From contig NZ_CP010407.1 in assembly GCF_000830005.1 (NCBI RefSeq), positions 4,654,001 to 4,718,000 on the forward strand: 64,000 nucleotides of DNA, read 5' to 3'. Position numbers and translations under genes: made by a program. The notes beneath the pieces are model-generated. The model was not told the origin of the DNA. It saw only the letters and a program-made list of their open reading frames with translations, and ran no database searches. This stretch comes from Streptomyces vietnamensis (lineage in GTDB: Bacteria > Actinomycetota > Actinomycetes > Streptomycetales > Streptomycetaceae). Below are positions 8,856 to 16,382 of this stretch, in pieces. Each line of letters opens with the position of its first letter. Positions within the stretch are counted from its first letter, which is position 1.

Positions 8856-9735
8856 CGAGCAGCAGGTCCACGACACCGGTCAGATCCTCCTCGCCGCTGC
8901 CGATGTCGAGGCGGCGGCGCATGAGATCGAAGTACGGCCGGAGCAACTCCGTGCTGACGCCCTGCCCTTCGGCCGTGGCCAGGAAGGTGGGGGTCCCGGC
9001 GACCTGCATGGCGAGGTTGGAGACGACGCCGGTGGTGAGGTCGCCGCTCTTGAGCCGCTCGGCGGTCTGCCGGACGAACGGCCCGGCCATGGCGGGGACC
9101 CACTCCCCGAGCAGCGGGGCGAAGGCCACGGGATCGATGTCCTCCCGCCGTACCAGCGCGAAGGCGTGCGCGACACCCGCGAACATCCCGTACATGGCGC
9201 TGAGCAGGGCCACGTCGTGCAGGGCGGCGAACCCGGGATCCTCGCCGACGTACCGGGTCCCGACGGGAACGGCCAGGACCTCGCGACGCGCCTCGAACAC
9301 CTCCCGCGCCCCGCTGTAGAAGACGAACCCACCGGCCTCGGGGACCCCCACCATCGGCGGTACGGCCATGATCCCGCCGTCCAGACAACGAGCACCCCGC
9401 TCCTCGGCCCACGCGGCCCGGGCGCGGGCCTGGGCGGGGGTCGTGGTGGTGAGGTTGACCAGGTCCTTGCCGGCGAGGTCGACGCCGTCGAGGGCGGCGC
9501 CGACGGAGTCGTCGTCGAGCAGACAGACCACGACGAGGTCGCTCGCCGCGACGGCGCCGGCCGCACTGTCCGCGGCCTTCGCCCCCTCGGCGACGAGCGC
9601 CTCGGCGCGGGCCGGGGTGCGGTTCCAGACGGTGAGCGGATACCCGGCGGCGAGCCAGGTGCGGGCGAGGGCGGTGCCCATGGCACCGAGCCCGAGCAGG
9701 GAGACGGGGGTCTTCGGAGGCGTGTTCGCTGTCAT
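8845..9735 (-). CDS. imine-reductase-type NAD(P)-dependent oxidoreductase
   Basis: A beta-hydroxyacid-dehydrogenase-fold reductase of 296 residues. It fits the imine-reductase signatures: GLGAMGTALA with the downstream VWNRTPAR cofactor motif, and CLDGGIMAVPPMVG in place of the hydroxyacid-dehydrogenase substrate motif. A conserved Asp in LHDVALLSAMYG sits where IREDs carry their proton-donor residue. It therefore probably reduces a cyclic imine or related C=N bond with NADPH; the natural substrate is unknown. ATG 9735 is chosen since the family motif begins shortly after; 12 more residues are possible. It is divergent from an HxlR regulator with a perfect palindrome between them. Confidence 0.85.
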   Translation of the reverse strand: MTANTPPKTPVSLLGLGAMGTALARTWLAAGYPLTVWNRTPARAEALVAEGAKAADSAAGAVAASDLVVVCLLDDDSVGAALDGVDLAGKDLVNLTTTTPAQARARAAWAEERGARCLDGGIMAVPPMVGVPEAGGFVFYSGAREVFEARREVLAVPVGTRYVGEDPGFAALHDVALLSAMYGMFAGVAHAFALVRREDIDPVAFAPLLGEWVPAMAGPFVRQTAERLKSGDLTTGVVSNLAMQVAGTPTFLATAEGQGVSTELLRPYFDLMRRRLDIGSGEEDLTGVVDLLLGDR

Positions 9736-9773
9736 GCCCACAAGGCTGCTCCGGCCCTCTGACCTGCTCAAGT

Positions 9774-9791
9774 ACCCACTTTCAAGTGGGT
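9774..9791. promoter_or_regulatory. perfect palindrome between imine reductase and HxlR regulator
   Basis: ACCCACTT-TC-AAGTGGGT, 8-bp arms with a 2-base centre, in the 98-bp divergent intergenic region. HxlR-family dimers bind such palindromes, usually near their own promoter. It is the likely operator for the neighbouring regulator; this is inference from position and symmetry. Confidence 0.7.
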
Positions 9792-9833
9792 GGTTACCCT
9801 GAGGTGAGCGAACAGCTCAGAGGGGTGGAACGC

Positions 9834-10232
9834 ATGGCGACACTGAAGCGACCGGGTGCACCCGACGGCCACGTCTGCGGCATCGACACCGCGATGGAGG
9901 TCATCGGCGGCAAGTGGAAGGTCCTGATCCTCTGGGCCCTCCACGAACAGCCACACCGCCGCTTCGGCGAACTGCGCCGCCTGATCCCGGGCATCACGGA
10001 GAAGGTCCTCGCCTCCCACCTGCGCGAGATGGAGACGGACGGCATCGTCGACCGCGTCTCGTACGAGGAAGTCCCGCCCCGCGTCGAGTACGCCCTCACG
10101 AAGGACGGCATCCGCCTCAACGAGGCCCTCGAACCGCTGGCGGCGTGGGGGAGGGAGCGGCAGCAGGCCGTCGGTCAGCGTCCGACGCCTGCGGCGACGG
10201 AATCGATGACGCCCCGCCACGTCCTGCGGTAG
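9834..10232 (+). CDS. HxlR-family transcriptional regulator
   Basis: A 132-residue winged-helix regulator with the HxlR hallmarks: CGIDTAMEVIGGKWKVLIL at the start, FGELRRLIPGITEKVLASHLREME as recognition helix region, and VEYALTKDGIRLNEAL in the wing. HxlR proteins often sense electrophiles or redox signals and control a divergent oxidoreductase, here the imine reductase. ATG 9834 has an AGGGGTGG site; upstream GTG codons are less likely. Its last 58 bp overlap the convergent nucleotidyltransferase gene. Confidence 0.93.
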   Translation: MATLKRPGAPDGHVCGIDTAMEVIGGKWKVLILWALHEQPHRRFGELRRLIPGITEKVLASHLREMETDGIVDRVSYEEVPPRVEYALTKDGIRLNEALEPLAAWGRERQQAVGQRPTPAATESMTPRHVLR

Positions 10233-10921
10233 CCCTCGCGAAGCGGTCCGCCGACGAGGTCGAGGATGCGGAGGGCCGCGTCGGTCAGCAGTGCCGGGTC
10301 ACCCGTCTCACACAGGTTCCGGTGCCCCTGGAGAAGGGCTCCGCCGCGCTCCCCGTCAGCATCGAGGAGCCGCCTGGGCAGCCACTTCCCGCCGCCCGAC
10401 CACGCGCGGTGGTGGTCGAGGAGCAGGTCGGCGGCGGTGTTGAGGACGACCCCTGCCACCGCCAGGCGTTCGAAGGGATCAGACGCATCCGCCAGATCGT
10501 CCAGAGCGTCGGTCAGCCCGTACCTCTTGGTCTCGACCGTCTCCGGCTCCAGCGCCGGCGGACCCGCGCGGAGGTCGGAATCGGCCAGGGCCCGGGCGCG
10601 TCCGGCCTCCCCGGCGGTGTCGACCAGGACGATGCCGGTGGCGTACATGCTCTGCAGCACTCCACGACGCGCGGCGACGTCTGCGGCGAAGAGCTCCACC
10701 AGACCGGCACGGGTGTGGACGAAGAGTTCCACGAGGCGCCCCTCGAACCGGAGCGTCTCCCGGCAGGTCTCGCCGCCGTCCGCGATGAGCACCGCGATGT
10801 CCAGGTCACTACTGGTGGTCGCCCGCCCCGTGGCGGTGGATCCCGCCAGGACCACGGCGAGCGCGTCGGGAAAACGGGCCTGCACGAGACGTCGGGCCAG
10901 GTCGATCGGGTCGAGATGCAT
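10175..10921 (-). CDS. aminoglycoside-adenylyltransferase-like nucleotidyltransferase
   Basis: A 248-residue protein with the DNA-polymerase-beta nucleotidyltransferase signature: VVLAGSTATGRATTSSDLDIAVL, that is GS followed by the metal-binding D-x-D, near residues 20-43. The rest is helical (VLNTAADLLLDHH), as in AadA/ANT enzymes. It may transfer a nucleotide to a small molecule, or be an antitoxin-like MNT protein; no HEPN partner is adjacent. ATG 10921 puts the catalytic motif at the expected position; no strong ribosome site is seen. It overlaps the HxlR gene tail to tail and is divergent from the SMI1 gene. Confidence 0.75.
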   Translation of the reverse strand: MHLDPIDLARRLVQARFPDALAVVLAGSTATGRATTSSDLDIAVLIADGGETCRETLRFEGRLVELFVHTRAGLVELFAADVAARRGVLQSMYATGIVLVDTAGEAGRARALADSDLRAGPPALEPETVETKRYGLTDALDDLADASDPFERLAVAGVVLNTAADLLLDHHRAWSGGGKWLPRRLLDADGERGGALLQGHRNLCETGDPALLTDAALRILDLVGGPLREGYRRTWRGVIDSVAAGVGR

Positions 10922-10980
10922 GTCCGTCAGCGTTTCATGCCCCTTGACCAGCGGCGACGGGTTTCTCCTCCAGATGTCGC

Positions 10981-11568
10981 ATGATGATCGGCATGAACAC
11001 GGAAGCCTGTGACCCGGCCGAGCTGGCCGCCCTGCACGAGATCTTCGCATCCCGCCCCGACGCGGCGCCGGCCGCCGGCTGGGAGGCGGTGCGGGCGTTC
11101 GAGGCGCAGCACGGGATCGTGCTTCCGGAGCCGTACCGGACGTTCGTGGCGGAGGTCTGTGACGGACTGCCCGACGGACCGCCGTACTACGGACTGCTGC
11201 CGCTCGCGGAGACGCCCTCGGACTGGGGCGAGGGCCGTCCCGAGCGCCTGCTCGCCGAGCCTTTCCCGCTCACGGCGGCATGGCTGTGGGACGAGGACGA
11301 GGACGAGGGCGGGGACGAGACCGCGTTCGAGGCCCGGACAGATGCCGTGTTCGACCACGGCTCGCTGCTCCTCGGCACCGACGGCTGTGGCATGTACTGG
11401 CATCTGGTCGTCACCGGCCCGCAGCGCGGTCACGTCTGGCAGATCGCCGGCGAGGGCGCGATGCCCTTCGGCCCCGCGTCGCCCGACGCGCCGATGCCCG
11501 GCGCCCCCGGCTTCGCGGGCTGGGTCGCCCACTGGGCCCAAGGGCGTGACTGGTTCCCGGACGCGTAG
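10981..11568 (+). CDS. SMI1/KNR4 family protein
   Basis: A 195-residue SMI1/KNR4 (SUKH superfamily) protein. The family core is seen in GWEAVRAFEAQHGIVLPEPYRTFVAEVCDG, with GYYGL-like and ISTDGCGMYWHLVV-like blocks further on, and a C-terminal FAGWVAHW segment. An acidic run DEDEDEGGDE sits in the middle. SUKH proteins are often immunity proteins against contact-dependent toxins, but no toxin gene is adjacent, so this is an orphan. Starts at 10981 or 10993 are both possible. Confidence 0.8.
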   Translation: MMIGMNTEACDPAELAALHEIFASRPDAAPAAGWEAVRAFEAQHGIVLPEPYRTFVAEVCDGLPDGPPYYGLLPLAETPSDWGEGRPERLLAEPFPLTAAWLWDEDEDEGGDETAFEARTDAVFDHGSLLLGTDGCGMYWHLVVTGPQRGHVWQIAGEGAMPFGPASPDAPMPGAPGFAGWVAHWAQGRDWFPDA

Positions 11569-11971
11569 GGAGCGACGGTCCGGCTCTTGAGTGCCCACCC
11601 CGGGCCACGGCCGGGCGGGGCGTGAACCCCGTGCCCCACCGGCCCGGCGGGTTCGACGCAACCGAGGGCCGGGCCCGCAGTCGACCGACCGGCAGAGCCT
11701 CCGGGGCCCCGCTGTGACCTCGGCCCACGAAAGCACGCCACGGCGGCGGGAAAGCCGGACGGTCGTCCGCCACGTGTGTCTCCGGCAACCACCCACCGGC
11801 CCCGGCCACGCTTCCTCGTTGCCACGACCTCCGCCGACGACGGCCCGCAGACGCCCGGGGCGAGGCGGCGCCTCCGAGCGCCGGGGGCTCCCCGTACGGC
11901 GGGGTGCCCTTACCCCCTTAAGACGGAGCAGCCACAACAGGCCACTGACCTGGGCGTACGGCCCAGAGATC

Positions 11972-12034
11972 ACCCAATCTTGGGTATTCTTACCCAGAAT
12001 TGAATAGCGCAAGTATGCTGCTACCCAGTTCTGG
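11972..12034. repeat. ACCCA-type repeats and palindromes upstream of the RepL-like gene
   Basis: Three related motifs lie in 63 bp: ACCCAATCTTGGGT (11972-11985, perfect 6-bp arms), TACCCAGAATT (from 11991) and TACCCAGTTCTGG (from 12022, containing the palindrome CCAGTTCTGG at 12025-12034). They could be operator copies or iteron-like sites for the downstream protein. Confidence 0.6.
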
Positions 12035-12045
12035 ATGAGATCTAT

Positions 12046-12075
12046 GCAGGAATGCATGAGCTGATGCATTCCTGC
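12046..12075. repeat. perfect 12-bp inverted repeat with 6-base loop
   Basis: GCAGGAATGCAT at 12046-12057 pairs with ATGCATTCCTGC at 12064-12075 across the loop GAGCTG. It is unusually AT-rich for this genome, has no T-tract, and ends 30 bp before the RepL-like start, so a cruciform or binding site is more likely than a terminator. Confidence 0.85.
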
Positions 12076-12105
12076 TCGTCCTCTCTTCACCCGTGGGGGT
12101 AGCCT

Positions 12106-12621
12106 GTGCGTGCGGGCCGGAAGGTGACCCGGATCGAGACCGTCAACCGAACGACGGGCGAGGTGAACGACTTCACCGTCCATTCGGCGGTCTCAGTCGT
12201 GGCCGGTCTCTGGTTCAGAGGAGGAGGGTTCACCACGATGGGATACGCGGCACACCTGGCACTCGCCGACGCCGATCTCAGCGCGGCGTCCTTCAAGCTC
12301 TTCCACAAGATGTGCGCCATCCAGAACCGCAAGGACCATGGCTTGGTCATCGTCGAGAACCAGACCAAGTTCGCCGAGCAGGTCGGCATGTCCCAGTCCT
12401 CGGTGTCCCGGGCTCTCCGTCAGCTCGCCGACCAGGGATTCATCTACGCCGACGGCCGGAACTGGCGGCTCCGCGCCGACTTCGTGTTCAACGGCAACGG
12501 CGCCGCCCAGGGCCGGGCCATCCCGAACATCCCCGCCGATGCCCCCGATCCGTACGCCGGGAAGGGCACGGGGCTGACGGTCATCGACGGCGGCAACGGC
12601 GGCGACAACGACGGGGCCTGA
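12106..12621 (+). CDS. RepL-like winged-helix protein
   Basis: A 171-residue protein that resembles the RepL plasmid replication family in layout: an N-terminal TTGEV strand, a helical middle (SFKLFHKMCAIQN), a MarR-like winged helix with TKFAEQVGMSQSSVSRALRQL and a closing LRADFVFNGNG where RepL proteins have a NPxxxFKG-type end. It could be a replication initiator remnant or simply a regulator of the next gene. The GTG at 12106 follows GGGGGT at good spacing. Repeats and a long inverted repeat lie just upstream. The C-terminal tail (DGGNGGDNDGA) is low complexity, and its stop lies in the first copy of a 21-bp direct repeat. Confidence 0.5.
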   Translation: MRAGRKVTRIETVNRTTGEVNDFTVHSAVSVVAGLWFRGGGFTTMGYAAHLALADADLSAASFKLFHKMCAIQNRKDHGLVIVENQTKFAEQVGMSQSSVSRALRQLADQGFIYADGRNWRLRADFVFNGNGAAQGRAIPNIPADAPDPYAGKGTGLTVIDGGNGGDNDGA

Positions 12622-12628
12622 GGGGCGG
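12608..12628 (+). repeat. 21-bp direct repeat, copy 1
   Basis: A 21-bp sequence beginning ACGACGGGGCCTGAGG and ending GGCGG, identical to 13081-13101. This copy contains the stop codon of the RepL-like gene. Confidence 0.95.
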
Positions 12629-12633
12629 TCCTC

Positions 12634-13116
12634 ATGGGCCTCTCGCCGGACTGCCTGGCTCATCTCCAGCGCGCCGTCGTAGCTGGGCTGTGGCGCTACA
12701 CGACCACACCGGTGGTGAAGCCGTACTACGTGCGCGGATGCATCCCGGACCCGAACGAGGCGAGGGTGACCGTTGCGCTGTGGGCCGGTCCCGAGGCGCG
12801 AGAGAAGAAGAACCTCTTCCTGTCCATCCCTCTCGTGTCCGGCGGGCTGCCCGTCTCGGCGGCGCAGGTCACCTTGGGGCTGCTTCGACTGGGGCGGGGA
12901 ACCCATCTGTTCGGCTTTGCAGGCCACCGGTTCGACGGCAAGCGTGTCCTCGATGGCAGTGCGTTGGTCGAGGGCGTCCCTCCCCTGCCCCTGCCCGGGA
13001 GGACCGACGAACGACAGGGACCGAAAGGCTTCTACTTCGAGGGACCAGGACGGCTGAAGAAGTATGGAGACTTACGGCCGACGACGGGGCCTGAGGGGCG
13101 GGCCCGGGGGCCTGCG
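12634..13116 (+). other. unknown coding stretch with no stop, running in frame into a P5CR-like gene
   Basis: An ATG at 12634, 12 bp after the RepL-like stop with GGGGCGG at good spacing, opens 161 codons of Streptomyces-like composition with no stop before the P5CR-like start at 13117. The protein contains ARVTVALWAGPEAREKKNLFL and GTHLFGFAGHRFDGK; I recognise no family. Either the gene lost its stop by recombination at the 21-bp repeat, whose second copy (13081-13101) is read here in another frame, or the product is a 441-residue fusion. The P5CR domain is complete without it, which favours loss of a stop. Confidence 0.45.
13081..13101 (+). repeat. 21-bp direct repeat, copy 2
   Basis: Identical to 12608-12628. 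The repeats bracket 452 bp carrying the unknown coding stretch. Here the repeat is read through rather than ending a gene. Confidence 0.95.
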
Positions 13117-13959
13117 ATGCTGATCGCCATGAGTGGGCATCAGGCGGTTGGTGTGGTGGGTCTCGGCCGTATGGGTCTGACCCTGGCGGCCGGTTTCAGT
13201 ACGGCGGTCGGACCCGGCCGGCTGTTCGCGGCGGGGCGGTCCCCGGCCAGTGTCGCGCGGCTCCGGGAAGCCGTGCCCGGCGCGGTGGTCCTGCCGCCGG
13301 CGGAGCTGCCCCGTCAGGCCGGCCTGATCGTCCTGTGCGTGCGGAACGCGGATCTGCCGGCAGTACTCGACGAACTGCGGCCCCGGCTCACGGCCCGGCA
13401 CATCGTCATCACCGTCAACAACGGCCTGCCGCTCCGGGCGCTGGCGGAGGCCGTTCCCGGGCCGGTGGCCAAGCTGATCCCGAGCGTCGGCAACGACATC
13501 GGCGCCGGTGCGACGCTCCTGGTACCCGGTCCGCGCCTGACGGCGCAGGACACCGAGGGCCTTCTCGTGCTGCTCCGGCCCTTCTCGACCCCGTTCGTGA
13601 TCGAGGAGGGCCAGGGGCGGGCGGCGACCGACCTCGCCTCCTGCGGCCCGGCCCTGGTGGCCGGCGCCGTCAGGGCGATGGTCGACGCACAGCAGGAACG
13701 CGGCGCCCCGCTGTCGCGGGAGCTGGCGGAACAGCTCGTCGCGCAGAGCCTGCACGCCCTGAGCCGACTGATCGACCGAGGCGCCCGCCTGGACGACATC
13801 GTGGACCGCGTCGCGGTCCCCGGCGGCAACACCGCCGCCGCCCTCGACGCCGCCGAGAACGACCTCGCCGCGGCATGGCGCGCCGCGTTCCAGGCGACGG
13901 CGGACAACGAACGGTCAAAGCCCGCACCGCAGTTGGGTGAAGGGGTGAAGCGGGCCTGA
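13117..13959 (+). CDS. pyrroline-5-carboxylate-reductase-like oxidoreductase
   Basis: A 280-residue P5CR/ProC-fold protein. It has an N-terminal Rossmann motif VGVVGLGRMGLTLAAGF, the strand LIVLCVRNADLP, VAKLIPSVGNDIGAGATLL matching the P5CR RxMPN-type region, and the C-terminal dimerisation domain with VAVPGGNTAAALDAAE, the family PGGxT signature. Whether it makes proline or acts on another imine is unclear; the active-site loop differs from housekeeping ProC, and ComER-like paralogues exist. ATG 13117 follows CGGGGGC; ATG 13129 is also possible, and a 161-codon in-frame extension begins at 12634. Confidence 0.7.
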   Translation: MLIAMSGHQAVGVVGLGRMGLTLAAGFSTAVGPGRLFAAGRSPASVARLREAVPGAVVLPPAELPRQAGLIVLCVRNADLPAVLDELRPRLTARHIVITVNNGLPLRALAEAVPGPVAKLIPSVGNDIGAGATLLVPGPRLTAQDTEGLLVLLRPFSTPFVIEEGQGRAATDLASCGPALVAGAVRAMVDAQQERGAPLSRELAEQLVAQSLHALSRLIDRGARLDDIVDRVAVPGGNTAAALDAAENDLAAAWRAAFQATADNERSKPAPQLGEGVKRA

Positions 13960-14331
13960 CCCTGCCGCCGCGTCTACCATCGGCGGCACCACCGGCGTAT
14001 GACGCCGGATCGGGTCGCGCCCGGCCTGCTGCGAGTGACACGCTGCCGGGTTCCGCGCCGGGCGGCTGAACGCGTGCGCGTGCGCGAGATCGATGACGAC
14101 GAGGGGTCCGCCATGGCCTTCTGGCTCGGGCGTTGGCGTCGCGGGGGCCTGCCTTCACTCGTTTGAACGCCGCTCCGGGGCCGTATGCGCTAAGCATGAT
14201 CGTTTCTTCGGTGAACCCGAAGAACCTACGGGCGCGGCCGGGGCGGATGGGGTGGCGTGCGCGGATAGATCTTGGGGCGGCCCGCGACGGTTCGCGGGTC
14301 TCTCCTTCCGACCGAGTGAAAGCGAATCCCT
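13960..14331. other. 372-bp gene-free region
   Basis: Just after the P5CR-like stop is a small hairpin, CCGGCG-TATGA-CGCCGG (13992-14008), a possible weak terminator. I see no tRNA or credible gene in the rest. The last 100 bp should hold the promoter of the secreted protein gene at 14332, but no clear -35/-10 pair stands out. Confidence 0.5.
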
Positions 14332-14706
14332 GTGCTGAAGAAGTCTCTCGTCGTGGCCGCGGCCGCGACGATGGCGTTCGCGGCTGCCGGCGTTGCGGTT
14401 GCCGACGATGTGGTGCGTGTCGTGGAGAGCGCCGAAGTGACCATCCCGGTCGCGAGCGGCGGGTACCCGGGCCGCGCGGTGGCGCAGGCCGAGTGTCCGG
14501 CCGGGGAGACGCGGACCGGCGGCGGCGCCCTGGTGACCGCAGGGAACTCGTACGCCGACCGGTACGCGGTCGGCGCGAGCGTCCCCGTCAAGGGCGAGGG
14601 CTGGTGGGCGTTCGCGACGAACACCGACCCCAACAACCCGGGCAAGCTGAAGGCCTACGCGATCTGCGCGAAGGTCGTCAAGAACCCGACCCTCGTCACC
14701 CCGTGA
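14332..14706 (+). CDS. small secreted protein of unknown function
   Basis: A 124-residue exported protein starting at GTG 14332 (a weak GAAAG site upstream). Residues 1-24 are a Sec signal peptide (KKSLVVAAAATMAFAAAGVAVA-D, split here by the cleavage site). The mature part has ECPAGETRTGGGALVTAG and a final AYAICAKV, so it has two cysteines that could pair. The CPAG...GGG pattern recurs in small Streptomyces secreted proteins of unknown role. It is followed by a strong terminator shared with convergent otsA. Confidence 0.75.
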   Translation: MLKKSLVVAAAATMAFAAAGVAVADDVVRVVESAEVTIPVASGGYPGRAVAQAECPAGETRTGGGALVTAGNSYADRYAVGASVPVKGEGWWAFATNTDPNNPGKLKAYAICAKVVKNPTLVTP

Positions 14707-14801
14707 TCGGGGCCGTAGGTCGGCAGCGGTAGCTGTAGCCGTAGCGGTGAAGCGCGGCCTGGTGCGTGACGGCCAGGCCGCGTCACCGGCTGAGGCGGTC
14801 C

Positions 14802-14841
14802 CTAGGGCCTGTCCGGCGGATCAGGGTCGGACAGGCCCTAG
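14802..14841. terminator. bidirectional terminator between the small secreted protein and otsA
   Basis: A perfect 14-bp stem, CTAGGGCCTGTCCG (14802-14815) with CGGACAGGCCCTAG (14828-14841), 12-base loop. The right arm includes the otsA stop codon (14838-14840). Confidence 0.85.
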
Positions 14842-16190
14842 CTCCTGAGCGCTTCCAGTTGGGCCAGGAACCAGCGCTGGGGTGGGAGGGACACGGCCGT
14901 GGCCGCCAGGCGTTTCGTGCGGTCCGCGCGTTCGGACGGGGGCATCGTCAGGGCCGTGCGCAGGGCCTCGGCCGTCTCCGTCACGTCGAAGGGGTTCACC
15001 GCGAGGGCGTCCTCGTGGAGTTCCTCGTACGCCCCCGCCTCCCGGGAGAGGACCAGCGCGCAGCCCGTCTCCGAGACGACCGGTATCTCCTTCGCCACCA
15101 GGTTCATGCCGTCGCGCACCGGGTTCACCAGGGCCACGTCCGCCAGGCGGTAGGCGGCCAGGGAGCGGGTGAAGTCGTCCTCCACCGAGACCAGGACCGG
15201 CTGCCAGTCCGCCGTGCCGAACTCCGCGTTGATCTCCGCCGCCAGGGACCTCACCGCCGCCGTGTACGCGCGGTAGGCCTCCAGGTCCTGGCGCGAGGGG
15301 TATGCCGAGGCCAGGTGGACCACCCGGTCGCGCCATTCCGGGTGCGCGGTCAGGAGTTCCCGGTAGGCCTGCAGGCCTCTCAGGATGTTCTTCGAGAGTT
15401 CCGTGCGGTCCACCCGGACGATCGTCTTCCTGTCGCCGATCTCCTGACGCAGGCGCGCCAGGCGGTCGTCCACCTCCGGGCGGTACGCCAGTGCCCGCAG
15501 CTCCTCGCCGTCCACGCCCAGGGGGTACGTGGCCACCTGCGTCCGTCCCAGGTCGCCCGCGCCCGCCTCGAAGGCCTCCGCCCACGCGCGTGTGTGGAAG
15601 CCCAGGACGTCCGCGCCGAGCATCCCCCGGAGGAGTTCCTCGCGGATGTCGGTGGGGAGCATCCGCAGGTACGCGGGTGAGGCCCAGGGCGTGTGCGTGA
15701 AGTGGGCGATCCGCAGGTCCGGGCGGAGGTCCCTGAGCTGCCCCGGGACCAGCGCCAGGTGGTAGTCCTGCACCAGGACCGCCGCGCCCTCCGCCGCCTC
15801 CGCCGCCAGGGTCTCCGCGAAGGCGCGGTTGTAGCTCCGGTACGACTCCCAGCGGCGGTGGAACTCCGCGTCGAACACCGGTTCGCGCGGAATGTCGTAG
15901 AGGTGGTGGTGGAGGAACCACAGCACCGAGTTCGCGATGCCGTTGTACGCGTCGGTGTAGGTCGCCGGGTCGATGTCCAGCATGCGCACGCCCGGCTCGG
16001 CCGTTCCGCGTCTCACCGCCTCCCGGTCGCCCTCGCCCAGGGCCGCGCACACCCAGAGGCTCTCCCGGGCGTCGATGGTGCTCAGGGCCGATGCCAGGCC
16101 GCCGCCGCCCTTGCGGGCGTCCAGCGATCCGCCCTCGCCGAGCGCGTACGAGACCGGGCCCCGGTTGGATGCCACCAGCACAGTTGCCAT
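14838..16190 (-). CDS. otsA: trehalose-6-phosphate synthase
   Basis: A GT20 glycosyltransferase of 450 residues that joins a nucleotide-activated glucose to glucose-6-P, giving trehalose-6-P for OtsB. Motifs are VASNRGPVSY at the start, the GGGGLASAL loop for glucose-6-P, VLVQDYHLALVPGQLR near 135, IAHFTHTPWAS near 160, VDRTELSKNILRGLQAYRE (the R and K that bind the nucleotide-sugar phosphates) near 260, and VNPVRDGMNLVAKE near 350. The start is immediate and unambiguous. It is monocistronic, with a GpgS-like transferase gene behind it on the same strand. Confidence 0.95.
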   Translation of the reverse strand: MATVLVASNRGPVSYALGEGGSLDARKGGGGLASALSTIDARESLWVCAALGEGDREAVRRGTAEPGVRMLDIDPATYTDAYNGIANSVLWFLHHHLYDIPREPVFDAEFHRRWESYRSYNRAFAETLAAEAAEGAAVLVQDYHLALVPGQLRDLRPDLRIAHFTHTPWASPAYLRMLPTDIREELLRGMLGADVLGFHTRAWAEAFEAGAGDLGRTQVATYPLGVDGEELRALAYRPEVDDRLARLRQEIGDRKTIVRVDRTELSKNILRGLQAYRELLTAHPEWRDRVVHLASAYPSRQDLEAYRAYTAAVRSLAAEINAEFGTADWQPVLVSVEDDFTRSLAAYRLADVALVNPVRDGMNLVAKEIPVVSETGCALVLSREAGAYEELHEDALAVNPFDVTETAEALRTALTMPPSERADRTKRLAATAVSLPPQRWFLAQLEALRS

Positions 16191-16309
16191 GTGGCGAACC
16201 TAGCCCGTCCCGTAAACGCTCAAACGTACGTATACGAGACGGGTCGATTCGGCCACACGGAGTTGCCGGACGGGGCTGTCGCGGGTCGGGCGTGTCCACC
16301 GCGAGCGCT

Positions 16310-16382
16310 CGCCCGTCACCTCGCCGCGCACCCGCCCGTCACCTCACCGCGCGCACCCGCCCGTCACCTCACCGTGCGGCCT
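16310..16382. repeat. 23-25-bp x 3 repeat reaching the gpgS stop
   Basis: CGCCCGTCACCTC... recurs at 16310 (with one change at the left edge), 16333 and 16358, with spacers GCGCAC. The third copy runs up to the stop codon of the glucosyltransferase gene at 16382. It fills half of the otsA-gpgS gap. Confidence 0.85.

Larger units (their letters stand above)
11569..12105. other. 537-bp gene-free region before the RepL-like gene
   Basis: Open frames here have poor codon structure and no recognisable product. The first 350 bp are GC-rich and featureless. From about 11930 the sequence becomes AT-richer and holds clustered symmetric elements (annotated separately): palindromes at 11972 and 12025 and a 12-bp inverted repeat at 12046-12075. 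It could be a promoter region or a small origin-like region. Confidence 0.5.

Noticed and set aside
12106..13959. Integrated plasmid or ICE
   Set aside because: Only a RepL-like gene and a direct repeat; no integrase, transfer genes, tRNA target or att pair.
13960..14331. tRNA or small RNA gene
   Set aside because: No cloverleaf or T-loop consensus could be formed; only one short hairpin.
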